From a virus: a stretch of 36,210 nucleotides of DNA. Positions 7,440 to 13,665 of this stretch are shown here, in pieces. Every line of letters begins with the position of its first letter. Position 1 is the stretch's first letter. The position numbers and the translations under genes are program-made. The stretch is from IMG/VR virus record IMGVR_UViG_3300042563_001725, positions 1 through 36,210 of that record. One strand, 5' to 3'. The notes under the pieces were generated by a model, which was not told the origin of the DNA, made no database searches, and saw nothing but the letters and a program-made list of their open reading frames with translations.

Positions 7440-7588
7440 GACTCCTCAACGCCCTGATAAACCTCGGCCTCCAGAGCATCGCCGCCATCCTCGCTATCCT
7501 CGCCATCCCGCCTGCCATCATCGCCTCCGTCCTGCTCTTACTAGCCACCACCATCTCCCATCATGCAGACCACCAAGTCCCACGATAG
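7436..7588 (+). CDS. Small membrane protein
   Basis: This 50-aa protein is almost entirely hydrophobic between residues 8 and 41 (two possible short segments split by PP), with a His-rich polar tail. The start overlaps the HTH stop, and the end overlaps the small terminase by 26 bases. It is not recognised. A membrane peptide in a terminase operon could be a toxin-like or superinfection-related protein, but nothing in the sequence proves this. Confidence 0.5.
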   Translation: MRLLNALINLGLQSIAAILAILAIPPAIIASVLLLLATTISHHADHQVPR

Positions 7589-8039
7589 CCTCGGCCGCAC
7601 CCGCCGCGTCAGCCAGGGTGGCGCAGGCCCCAAGCCCCTGCCCAGCAAAGATGCCCCCAAGGCTGGAGAGTTTGACCCCCACCCCCCTGACCACCTTGAA
7701 GCCCACGGTCTGCGGTTCTGGGACGACGCCGTCCAGTGCCTGCTCCTTATGGGCTTCATTGATGCCGCTGACAGGATATTCCTCATTCACGCCGCCGAAT
7801 CCTTCCAGCTTTACAAGGAATGCCGCGACTCCATCCAGCTAGATGGCCGCACGGTCTGCGATAACCAAGGCAACGTAAAAGCCCATCCCCTCATGAACAC
7901 CATGCTGAAGTCAGGAAAGGACTGCTTCAGCTACCTCTCCAGCCTCGGCCTCACCCCATCCGCCCGCGCCAAGTTCGGCGGGAATGTAAAAGAGGAAGAC
8001 CCCTTCGCCGAACTCCTCAAAGCCCAGCGGGGTAACTGA
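7563..8039 (+). CDS. Terminase small subunit, P27 family
   Basis: This 158-aa protein has the P27-type layout: a basic, Gly/Pro-rich N-terminus, the helix 'HGLRFWDDAVQCLLLMGFIDAADRIFLIHAAESF', a central 'KECRD-x-I' helix, 'KAHPLMNTMLKSGKD' and the C-terminal 'LSSLGLTPSARAKFGG' block. It recognises the packaging site and stimulates the large subunit. It is followed immediately by an HNH nuclease gene, as in phages that need HNH protein for cos cleavage, and by the large terminase after the methyltransferase. Confidence 0.85.
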   Translation: MQTTKSHDSLGRTRRVSQGGAGPKPLPSKDAPKAGEFDPHPPDHLEAHGLRFWDDAVQCLLLMGFIDAADRIFLIHAAESFQLYKECRDSIQLDGRTVCDNQGNVKAHPLMNTMLKSGKDCFSYLSSLGLTPSARAKFGGNVKEEDPFAELLKAQRGN

Positions 8040-8384
8040 ATGCCCACCAAGCCGCCCCAACACAGCCTGCCCAAGTTCACCGCGCCCTCCCACTCCCGGC
8101 AGGTATACGACAGGCAGACCCGGCGGATGACCAGCGGCCTTCGGATCGCCTCCGATCTCCGCAATTCCAATTTCTGGAAGCGCGTCCGCCTGACTTACAT
8201 CTCAAGGAATCCCATCTGCGAAAACCCCCACGGCTGGCACGGAGAGTTCCCCCCACCCGCGCAGGAGGTCCACCACAAGCAAAGCCTCCAGACCGCCCCG
8301 CACCTCGCCTACACCCACTCCAATCTGATGGCCCTCTGCGTCAAGTGTCACGCCAAATACAGTCAGGAGGAACGAAATGCGTGA
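8040..8384 (+). CDS. HNH endonuclease, terminase-associated
   Basis: This 114-aa protein has the HNH signature: a first metal Cys in NPICENPHG, the catalytic histidines in EVHHKQSL, Asn in HSNLMALC, and CVKCH closing the zinc site. It starts right after the small terminase stop (the ATG begins at the base after TGA). In HK97-like phages this partner cuts cos DNA together with the terminase. Its 3' end overlaps the methyltransferase start by 8 bases. Confidence 0.88.
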   Translation: MPTKPPQHSLPKFTAPSHSRQVYDRQTRRMTSGLRIASDLRNSNFWKRVRLTYISRNPICENPHGWHGEFPPPAQEVHHKQSLQTAPHLAYTHSNLMALCVKCHAKYSQEERNA

Positions 8385-9114
8385 GCTTGCTTTATTCGCA
8401 GGCACTGGTGGCGGCATCCTCGGTGGCCACCTCCTCGGTTGGCAGTGCGTCTGCGCCGTGGAGAAAGACCCCTTCGCCAGATTACTCCTCAACCAAAGGC
8501 AGATCGATGGACACCTGCCACCATTCCCAATCCATGAAGACGTTACCACATTCGACGGAAACCAATGGCGTGGAAAAGTGGACATTATCAGCGGAGGATT
8601 TCCCTGCCAAGACATCAGTGAGGCGGGGCAAATCAACGGGAAACGGGAAGGGATCGACGGCATCCGCTCCGGCCTTGTGCGGGAAATGCTACGCATCATC
8701 GGCGAAGTCAGGCCGCACTACGTCATCGCAGAAAACTCCAAACGACTGCGGAAGCGTGGCCTTGCTTTTATCCTCTCAGAACTTGCCGGAATGGGGTATG
8801 ATGCGAGGTGGGGAGTTATCGCCGCTTCCGACGCCGGAGGGAATCACAACCGGCCGCGTATGTGGATTGTGGCCAACGATCCTGGCCAGCGATCACCGCT
8901 ACCGCAGGAAGTCAGCGAACTGGCGCGGCGGGGACATCGTCAGCCGGATGAATGCAGGCCGCGACCGGTTCGGCCTGACTGGTGGAGTGCCGAACCCGGA
9001 CTGGCTAGAATGGATGATGGGTCTACCCATCGGGTGGACCGCACCCGGTGCATTGGCAACGGACAGGTTCCAGGCGTGGTGCCGCTTGCATGGCATCACC
9101 TCGGCCCTCACTGA
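8377..9114 (+). CDS. DNA cytosine-5 methyltransferase
   Basis: This 245-aa enzyme contains the C5-methyltransferase motifs in order: I (LFAGTGGG, 6-13), IV with catalytic Cys77 (GGFPCQDIS), VI (AENS, 118-121, Ser in place of the usual Val), VIII (HNRPRMWIVA, about 157-166), and IX/X (RCIGNGQVP-x-VVPLAW near the C-terminus). It is shorter than cellular enzymes, so the target-recognition region is compact. It probably modifies phage DNA against host restriction. No partner restriction enzyme is present. Its last ~300 bases are shared with a second open frame (8798-9118). Confidence 0.9.
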   Translation: MRELALFAGTGGGILGGHLLGWQCVCAVEKDPFARLLLNQRQIDGHLPPFPIHEDVTTFDGNQWRGKVDIISGGFPCQDISEAGQINGKREGIDGIRSGLVREMLRIIGEVRPHYVIAENSKRLRKRGLAFILSELAGMGYDARWGVIAASDAGGNHNRPRMWIVANDPGQRSPLPQEVSELARRGHRQPDECRPRPVRPDWWSAEPGLARMDDGSTHRVDRTRCIGNGQVPGVVPLAWHHLGPH

Positions 9115-9118
9115 TTGA
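8798..9118 (+). CDS. Overlapping frame inside the methyltransferase gene (dual-coding candidate)
   Basis: In the +1 frame relative to the methyltransferase, an ORF of 106 codons runs from a double ATG at 8798 to 9118 and is open even further upstream (from 8345). It encodes a protein-like sequence with LPTPEG, WPTILASDHRYRRK and PNPDWLEWMMGLPIGWT, then a C-terminal DRFQAWCRLHG. This composition is not what a random shadow frame gives, and I recall similar 'NPxWxEWxMGxPIGWT' sequences in phage methyltransferase-associated proteins. The methyltransferase frame is also intact over this stretch. No SD is evident. Function unknown. Confidence 0.45.
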   Translation: MMRGGELSPLPTPEGITTGRVCGLWPTILASDHRYRRKSANWRGGDIVSRMNAGRDRFGLTGGVPNPDWLEWMMGLPIGWTAPGALATDRFQAWCRLHGITSALTD

Positions 9119-9122
9119 CCCC

Positions 9123-10835
9123 ATGCCAGCCAAGCGCCACACCTCCCCGGCAGAAGACCCCGCCACCGCCTATGCGCGATCCGTCCTATCCGGTGACACT
9201 CCCGCCGGGAAGCTGGTCAAGCTAGCCTGCCAGCGGCACTTGAATGATCTGGACCGGCAGGGCACCGCCGATTTCCCCTACCTCTGGGAGCCTGACCGTG
9301 GCGGAAACCTTGATGCCTTCTGCCTCCTCCTGCGCCAATACACCGGCGAGTGGGCAGGCCAGCCCCTCAGCCTCGCCCCCTTCCAGCAGTTCGTCGCCTA
9401 TTCCATTTTCTCCTGGGTGTATGCTGACAGCGGGATGCGCCGATTCAAGACCGCCGTCATGAGAGTGCCCAGGAAGAACGGCAAAACCTGTTTCGCCGCC
9501 GCCATCGCCCTTTATCTGCTGGCCCTTGATGATGAACCGGGTGCCCAAATCTTCGCCGCCGCCACCAAGCGGGATCAGGCCCGCCTCGTCTTCCGGGATT
9601 CCTGCACCATGCTGCGGAAGGCCCACCAGAAAGTCCGCGCCCGGTTCGTGGAAAAGGTCAGCGTCTTGGAGTTCCCGTCCACCAATTCCCGTTTTGAACC
9701 CCTCTCTGCCGACTCCGATAAACTTGATGGCCTCAACCCCCACGCCGCCATCTGCGATGAAACCCACGCTTGGCCCTCCCGTGATCTGTGGGACGTCCTC
9801 CAGTCCGGCATGGGTGCCCGCCGCCAGCCCCTCATGCTAGACATCTCCACCGCCGGGAATAACACCCACTCCTTCGCTTACGAAACCCACAAGCGTGCGG
9901 AGGATGTCCTAAACGGAACGCTGCACGACGAAGCATTCTTCGCCTACATCGCCATGGCCGACCCCGAAGACATCGATCACTGGGACGATCCGGCAGTCTG
10001 GCAAAAAGCAAACCCCGGCTACCTGACGATCAAGCCCAAGCACTATTTCGAGACAGAGGTTTCCAAAGTCCGCGCCACCCCTTCCGCCCTCCCAGACTTC
10101 TTGACAAAACAGCTCAACATCTGGGCGAACGTGGCAGAGCGGTGGCTTGATCCCGACGACTGGAAAAAAGGCGGCTGCGAAGGCCTTGCCGAAAAGCTGA
10201 AGGGCCGGAAATGCCACGGTGCCCTCGATCTCGCCAAGGTCAGCGACCTTTCCGCCTTCGCCCTCGTCTTCCGGCCTGACGAGGTCTTCCGCGCCATCGG
10301 CGTCCGCAAGCACGCATTGCTCGTCTGGCACTGGTGCCCCGGTGATGACATCGCCACCCGCACCCGCGAGCACCGGGTGCCCTACGAGTCATGGAAAAAG
10401 GCCGGCTGGATCAATGCCACCGCTGGCAACACCACCGACTTCGTGGCTCTGCGGCATGGCATCCAACGGATCTGCGCTGACTACGAAGTCACCGACGTAG
10501 CCTTCGACAGATGGGGATCGCTCGAAACCGTCCAGCACCTGCAGGAAGACGGAATGCAGGTCTTTGAATTTGGGCAGGGTTACAAGTCCATGGGTGCCCC
10601 CACCTCGGAGTTTGAGCGCCTCGTCAAAGGCGGCAACCTGCTGCACGACGGAAGCCCGCTCCTCGCTTGGGAGGCCGGCAACGTCGCCTGTGAGATGGAC
10701 CCCAGCGGAGCCATCAAGCCCAACAAAAAGCGCAGCCGCGAAAAGATCGACGGCATTGTCGCCGCAGTAATGGCCTTGGGCAGGGCGATGGCCCAAGAGG
10801 AAGTAGTCGCCGCCCCCGCCGTCTGGGTCGCCTAG
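9123..10835 (+). CDS. Terminase large subunit
   Basis: I take ATG 9123 (MPAKRHTSPAEDPATAYAR) rather than the upstream in-frame ATG at 9048, which lies in the methyltransferase gene. The 570-aa protein has the ATPase Walker A (VPRKNGKT, 115-122), Walker B (AICDETHAW, 209-217), the coupling motif TAGNN (243-247), and the RNase H-like nuclease domain beginning near GALDLAKVSDLSA (Asp369). It packages DNA through the portal. It lies just downstream of the small subunit, HNH nuclease and methyltransferase. Confidence 0.93.
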   Translation: MPAKRHTSPAEDPATAYARSVLSGDTPAGKLVKLACQRHLNDLDRQGTADFPYLWEPDRGGNLDAFCLLLRQYTGEWAGQPLSLAPFQQFVAYSIFSWVYADSGMRRFKTAVMRVPRKNGKTCFAAAIALYLLALDDEPGAQIFAAATKRDQARLVFRDSCTMLRKAHQKVRARFVEKVSVLEFPSTNSRFEPLSADSDKLDGLNPHAAICDETHAWPSRDLWDVLQSGMGARRQPLMLDISTAGNNTHSFAYETHKRAEDVLNGTLHDEAFFAYIAMADPEDIDHWDDPAVWQKANPGYLTIKPKHYFETEVSKVRATPSALPDFLTKQLNIWANVAERWLDPDDWKKGGCEGLAEKLKGRKCHGALDLAKVSDLSAFALVFRPDEVFRAIGVRKHALLVWHWCPGDDIATRTREHRVPYESWKKAGWINATAGNTTDFVALRHGIQRICADYEVTDVAFDRWGSLETVQHLQEDGMQVFEFGQGYKSMGAPTSEFERLVKGGNLLHDGSPLLAWEAGNVACEMDPSGAIKPNKKRSREKIDGIVAAVMALGRAMAQEEVVAAPAVWVA

Positions 10836-10836
10836 A

Positions 10837-11025
10837 TCAAGTCCCCACCCGGTGCGCCTTCTCAAACCGGGCAATCGCCCCCTCCTGCATCAACATCTTC
10901 GGCACCTTAGTCCCAGTCTCCCATTTCTCCAGCGCCGACTTGCTGATCCCCAGCAGCTCCGCAGCTTTAGCTTGGGTCAGGTTTAATAGTTGCCGCTGGG
11001 CGACGAGATGTTCAGAGAATGTCAT
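10837..11025 (-). CDS. Cro/C1-type HTH regulator
   Basis: Starting at 11025, the 62-aa protein is a compact XRE-family HTH: 'RQLLNLTQAKAAELLGISKSALEKWETGTKVP' contains the two helices of the motif with the W-E-x-G-x-x-x-P ending. The frame is open upstream, but that part is in the neighbouring gene. It ends one base after the convergent terminase gene. It is the last gene of the leftward cluster whose operator-like repeats lie at 11516-11563, so it is a candidate repressor or Cro. Confidence 0.78.
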   Translation of the reverse strand: MTFSEHLVAQRQLLNLTQAKAAELLGISKSALEKWETGTKVPKMLMQEGAIARFEKAHRVGT

Positions 11026-11225
11026 TTGCCGGTTGCGGTTTGGTGGATCACAACGGCATGAGGGGCGACGCCGACAGCGGTCTCCATGACTTCGCAATAG
11101 GCTCCTCCGGCTTTGTGTTCCTCTGCCGTCTTGATGGCTTCGCGGCGGGAGGAGAACGGAGCCGCTACCTCGGTGCGGCTTCCGTCATGGATGTTGATCT
11201 GTCGGACGGTGTAGATTGATTTCAT
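11022..11225 (-). CDS. Small phage protein, unknown
   Basis: Starting at 11225 (MKSIYTVRQINIHDG), this 67-aa protein shows an alternating strand pattern, then a helix with 'SRREAIKTAEEHKAGG' and a C-terminal strand ending HQTATGK. The start is preceded by an A/C-rich leader (AACCAGAACCAATCCAATG) with no SD. The stop overlaps the HTH gene start (ATGA). Unknown; it may be a small DNA-metabolism or anti-host protein. Confidence 0.6.
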   Translation of the reverse strand: MKSIYTVRQINIHDGSRTEVAAPFSSRREAIKTAEEHKAGGAYCEVMETAVGVAPHAVVIHQTATGK

Positions 11226-11265
11226 TGGATTGGTTCTGGTTGGTGGTTTTTGGGGGAAGGTCATT

Positions 11266-11466
11266 TTAGCCAATGGCGAGCAAATCACTAAGGGTGTTAG
11301 AGTCGCAGTCGGGGTGCCCGGCGTGAAGGCCGTGGCACACAGTGGCGTATTCTTCGCCGACCCTGTTTTTTGGCCATTCTCCAGCTGCCTCCAGGACTTT
11401 GACCTGCTTGGGGGTAAGGTTGATCGTCCCGCCGCGAGTGTCTTGATAAGTGATAACTTTGTTCAT
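11266..11466 (-). CDS. Small phage protein, unknown
   Basis: This 66-aa protein begins MNKVITYQDTRGGTINLTPKQVK, with a basic first half and a helix 'LTPKQVKVLEAAGEWP', and ends with an acidic tail containing a Cys. No family is recognised. It is the first gene downstream of the operator-like repeats at 11516-11563 and could be an early regulator or antirepressor; this is position-based inference. Confidence 0.55.
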   Translation of the reverse strand: MNKVITYQDTRGGTINLTPKQVKVLEAAGEWPKNRVGEEYATVCHGLHAGHPDCDSNTLSDLLAIG

Positions 11467-11515
11467 TTTCTTGATTTGGTTGCCTTCGGGCTGATCCCCT
11501 CCGGTGTTTGCACTG

Positions 11516-11563
11516 TCGCACCTTTTACGACACAGTCAACACTTATCATCGCACTTTTTACGA
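11516..11563. promoter_or_regulatory. Paired 15-bp operator-like repeats
   Basis: Two near-identical 15-mers, TCGCACCTTTTACGA (11516-11530) and TCGCACTTTTTACGA (11549-11563), lie 33 bases apart, that is three helical turns, in the 109-base gap before the 11466 gene. Their outer TCG/CGA bases are palindromic. On the minus strand a TTGACT sequence (11533-11538) lies between them and could be a -35 box, although no good -10 is seen. They are probably repressor sites. Confidence 0.5.
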
Positions 11564-11575
11564 TTTCTTTTCCGA

Positions 11576-11749
11576 TCAATGATCCAGCATCCTCTTCACC
11601 ATCTCCACCATCTCCCACCGGCTACAGGTCGTCCGCCCCTCCAGCCTGACAATAATCTGGGCAATCAACCGCAGCAGGCCCGCGTCCGTCATCCCGGCAG
11701 CGTGCGCGGCCCGGATCGTTTTCTCGGCGTTGGCTTGGAGTGTGGTCAT
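11576..11749 (-). CDS. Small helical protein, unknown
   Basis: This 57-aa protein is too short for many gene callers. It begins MTTLQANAEKTIRAAHAAG and is helical, with a Leu/Ile-rich middle and a charged Met-rich C-terminal helix. The start overlaps the upstream gene stop (ATGA), which supports it as real. The composition (Ala, Arg, Met) fits a small DNA- or protein-binding helical protein. Confidence 0.5.
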   Translation of the reverse strand: MTTLQANAEKTIRAAHAAGMTDAGLLRLIAQIIVRLEGRTTCSRWEMVEMVKRMLDH

Positions 11750-11982
11750 CCGGCAATTTGAGTTGCTGTCTTTTGCTCATCTGTTAGTTCATTCCACTCA
11801 TCAACGGCCCGAAAGAATTTCACCCCTTGCCTGGCGGCTGGGTCGCCGTTTTTTTTAATCTTGCATGGCCCCCCGAAAAAAGGATGGAACTCAAAGGTGA
11901 ATCCCTTGTATCGGTAGACGTTGGCCACACTCACGATCGTATGGCATCGGCCTCTCGCGTCTCGCAGGAAATGGTCGCTCAT
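11746..11982 (-). CDS. Small phage protein, unknown
   Basis: This 78-aa protein has 'FLRDARGRCHTIVSVANVYRYKGFTFEFHPFFGGP' as a beta-rich block, then a basic loop and the helix 'FRAVDEWNELTDEQKTATQ'. The leader CCAAAACCAAAACCATG is typical of this genome and has no SD. I recognise no family. It sits in the early leftward cluster below the replication genes. Confidence 0.6.
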   Translation of the reverse strand: MSDHFLRDARGRCHTIVSVANVYRYKGFTFEFHPFFGGPCKIKKNGDPAARQGVKFFRAVDEWNELTDEQKTATQIAG

Positions 11983-12242
11983 GGTTTTGGTTTTGGGCTG
12001 CTTGTAATAAATCCCTTCAATGCTTTTCTGGTCAGCTTCTCCACGTGATGCGGATCAAGGCATCGACCGCCGTCAAATGTTGCCCATGTATGGATGATTT
12101 GCAGAGCCGTAATTGCTGCCTCAAACTCCTTTGCGTGAGCGATCCATCCGCCCGATTTTAGAAGCCTGACTTGCTCGGAGAGGAAGCCGGAATGGATTGG
12201 CTTTTGTGGTTTTGCCTTCATGGTTTTGGTTGGTGGGTTCAT
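11979..12242 (-). CDS. Small phage protein, unknown
   Basis: This 87-aa protein has a basic N-terminus and a helical core 'SEQVRLLKSGGWIAHAKEFEAAITALQIIH', then a Lys-rich C-terminus. Two starts compete: 12242, overlapping the DnaC-like stop by ATGA, and 12221, which has the recurring ACCAAAACCATG leader and would give 80 aa. I keep 12242 for coupling. Unknown function. Confidence 0.6.
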   Translation of the reverse strand: MNPPTKTMKAKPQKPIHSGFLSEQVRLLKSGGWIAHAKEFEAAITALQIIHTWATFDGGRCLDPHHVEKLTRKALKGFITSSPKPKP

Positions 12243-12949
12243 CCCTCAAAAATAACGGAGTGCTGCACCAGCCGCCGCTCGATGGCGTCAGCCGTCCCCT
12301 GATCCACTCCCTTCCCCGCCGCGATCTTCGCCGCCAATCTCCCCGGCCCATGCTGCGCCGTCCAGCAGGTCAAATGCAGGGATGTATTCCGGTGCTCCAG
12401 CAGCTCAAAAAGTTTCTCCGCGAAGGCCTCCGTGAACTTCACCTCAGCCAGATCATCGATCACCAGCAGCGGCACATTCCGCAGACTGGCCAGAGTTTTC
12501 CGCGCATCATCCCGGTCTGCCCCATCCAGCATGGCCGCATTGAGCGCCAGAGCGCGCAGGGCGGCTCCGGTGAGCCATCTGAAGGGGATTGCCGCAGACA
12601 GCACCATCAACGCCATACAGTGCGTTTTCCCGCAGCCAGACGGCCCATGGATTCCTAGTCCCGTTTGCCCCACTTTCGGTAGCCAGACAGCGGCTTGCCG
12701 GAGCCGGATCGAAACGGATTCGATTTGGGCGGCTTGGTAGGCTGGCGGGACGATCTTTTCCCAGGCGTCCCGAAAGCTCCGCGCGGCCTTCGCAGTCGCC
12801 TCCTCAAGTGCACGTTTATCGTCGCAGGCCTGGCACAGGCAGGCAAGGCCCGCTAGCAGCTCACGGCCCAGAAAGATCACCGCCTCGCGGGTCACGGCAA
12901 CGCCGCAGATCGGACAGGGTGCGGTGCGGGTCATGCTTTGAGTTTCCAT
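12239..12949 (-). CDS. DnaC-like helicase loader (AAA+ ATPase with zinc-binding N-terminus)
   Basis: This 236-aa protein has an N-terminal Cys pair (C12-x-x-C15) and a second pair (C39-x-x-C42), then an AAA+ core: Walker A GPSGCGKT (102-109), Walker B LLVIDDLAE (161-169), and the IERR basic motif near the C-terminus (AIERRLVQ). This is the arrangement of phage DnaC/IstB-type loaders. It overlaps the O-like gene by 19 bases and follows it in the operon, as the lambda O-P order would predict. It should load host DnaB at the origin in the neighbouring gene. Confidence 0.85.
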   Translation of the reverse strand: METQSMTRTAPCPICGVAVTREAVIFLGRELLAGLACLCQACDDKRALEEATAKAARSFRDAWEKIVPPAYQAAQIESVSIRLRQAAVWLPKVGQTGLGIHGPSGCGKTHCMALMVLSAAIPFRWLTGAALRALALNAAMLDGADRDDARKTLASLRNVPLLVIDDLAEVKFTEAFAEKLFELLEHRNTSLHLTCWTAQHGPGRLAAKIAAGKGVDQGTADAIERRLVQHSVIFEG

Positions 12950-13665
12950 TTATCGGGTTGGAGTGGTCCGTATTGATTTTCGATGGATGCGGCAGTGGCC
13001 GGCTTGGTGAATGGCGCATACCCCAGCGTATGCCAGGAGCGCACTGTGGCTTTCCAGTCCTTGATGGTCTTGCCCGCGTTCTGCCAGCCGTTGCCCTGCC
13101 ACTTCCAGAAAGCCGCGGTGCCCTGCGATGGAGCGCATCCGATGGAGATGGCGAATGCCTCCACCTCCTCCGGCGTGGATGCCTTGGCGATGTGGGTTGG
13201 TGGGGTGGCATCGCCACACTCCTTCCCTTCCATGTTCCCTTCCTTTCCATGTTCCTTTCCTTTCCTTTCCTTATGGCACGCGTGGTCATCGCGTGGGTCA
13301 CGCGTGGGGCACGCGTTGGAATCCTTATCCAGTATAGGCTCCGGCAGTTCTGAGGCCCTCTCCTTGTTATTTACGATTTGATGCCGGGAGAACCCCGGAA
13401 TCCACCCAAATTCACCCGTCTCTGTCGCGTATTTCATAACAAAACCACGCGTGGCCAACGCGTGGAGCACGCGTGAAAAGTCCAGTTTATCGTAGGGCAG
13501 AATCTGCACCCCAAGGCGGCGAGGCTCCCACTTAAAGCGGCCCTCCCGGTCAGCCGCACACCATAGCCCAGCAAAGGCAATACGCAGTGGCAGCTTGTGT
13601 TCCACCTCGGCCTCAAAGAGCCGGTCATGAGTAAAAAACTCAGGCTTGATGGTTCGGATTCTCAT
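12931..13665 (-). CDS. O-like / replisome-organiser initiator
   Basis: This 244-aa protein has a winged-helix N-terminal domain: 'MRIRTIKPEFFTHDRL', 'LPLRIAFAGLWCAADREGRF', 'RGFVMKY', 'GWIPGFSRHQ', typical of phage O/DnaD-like initiators. A low-complexity Lys/Glu/Gly linker lies between about residues 130 and 150. The C-terminal half has a Trp-rich part (SIGCAPSQGTAAFWKWQGNGW). Two iteron clusters lie inside the coding sequence (13276-13319 and 13445-13476). It is followed by the DnaC-like loader. Confidence 0.8.
   Translation of the reverse strand: MRIRTIKPEFFTHDRLFEAEVEHKLPLRIAFAGLWCAADREGRFKWEPRRLGVQILPYDKLDFSRVLHALATRGFVMKYATETGEFGWIPGFSRHQIVNNKERASELPEPILDKDSNACPTRDPRDDHACHKERKGKEHGKEGNMEGKECGDATPPTHIAKASTPEEVEAFAISIGCAPSQGTAAFWKWQGNGWQNAGKTIKDWKATVRSWHTLGYAPFTKPATAASIENQYGPLQPDKWKLKA
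13276..13476. other. Candidate replication origin: iterons inside the initiator gene
   Basis: Seven 11-bp units of the type NCACGCGTGGN occur in two arrays, four with core ACGCGT starting at 13278, 13289 (TCGCGT), 13300 and 13311, and three at 13447, 13458 and 13469. The period is exactly 11 in each array. Eleven is not a multiple of three, so the repeats do not arise from repeated amino acids. A pyrimidine-rich TTTCC tract (13220-13272) adjoins the first array. This matches origins such as lambda ori inside gene O. Confidence 0.65.

Noticed and set aside
8377-9114. Complete type II restriction-modification system
   Set aside because: Only the cytosine methyltransferase is clear; the adjacent HNH protein is better explained as the terminase partner.
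13276-13476. CRISPR array
   Set aside because: The units are only 11 bp with no spacers and they lie inside a gene; they fit iterons, not CRISPR.
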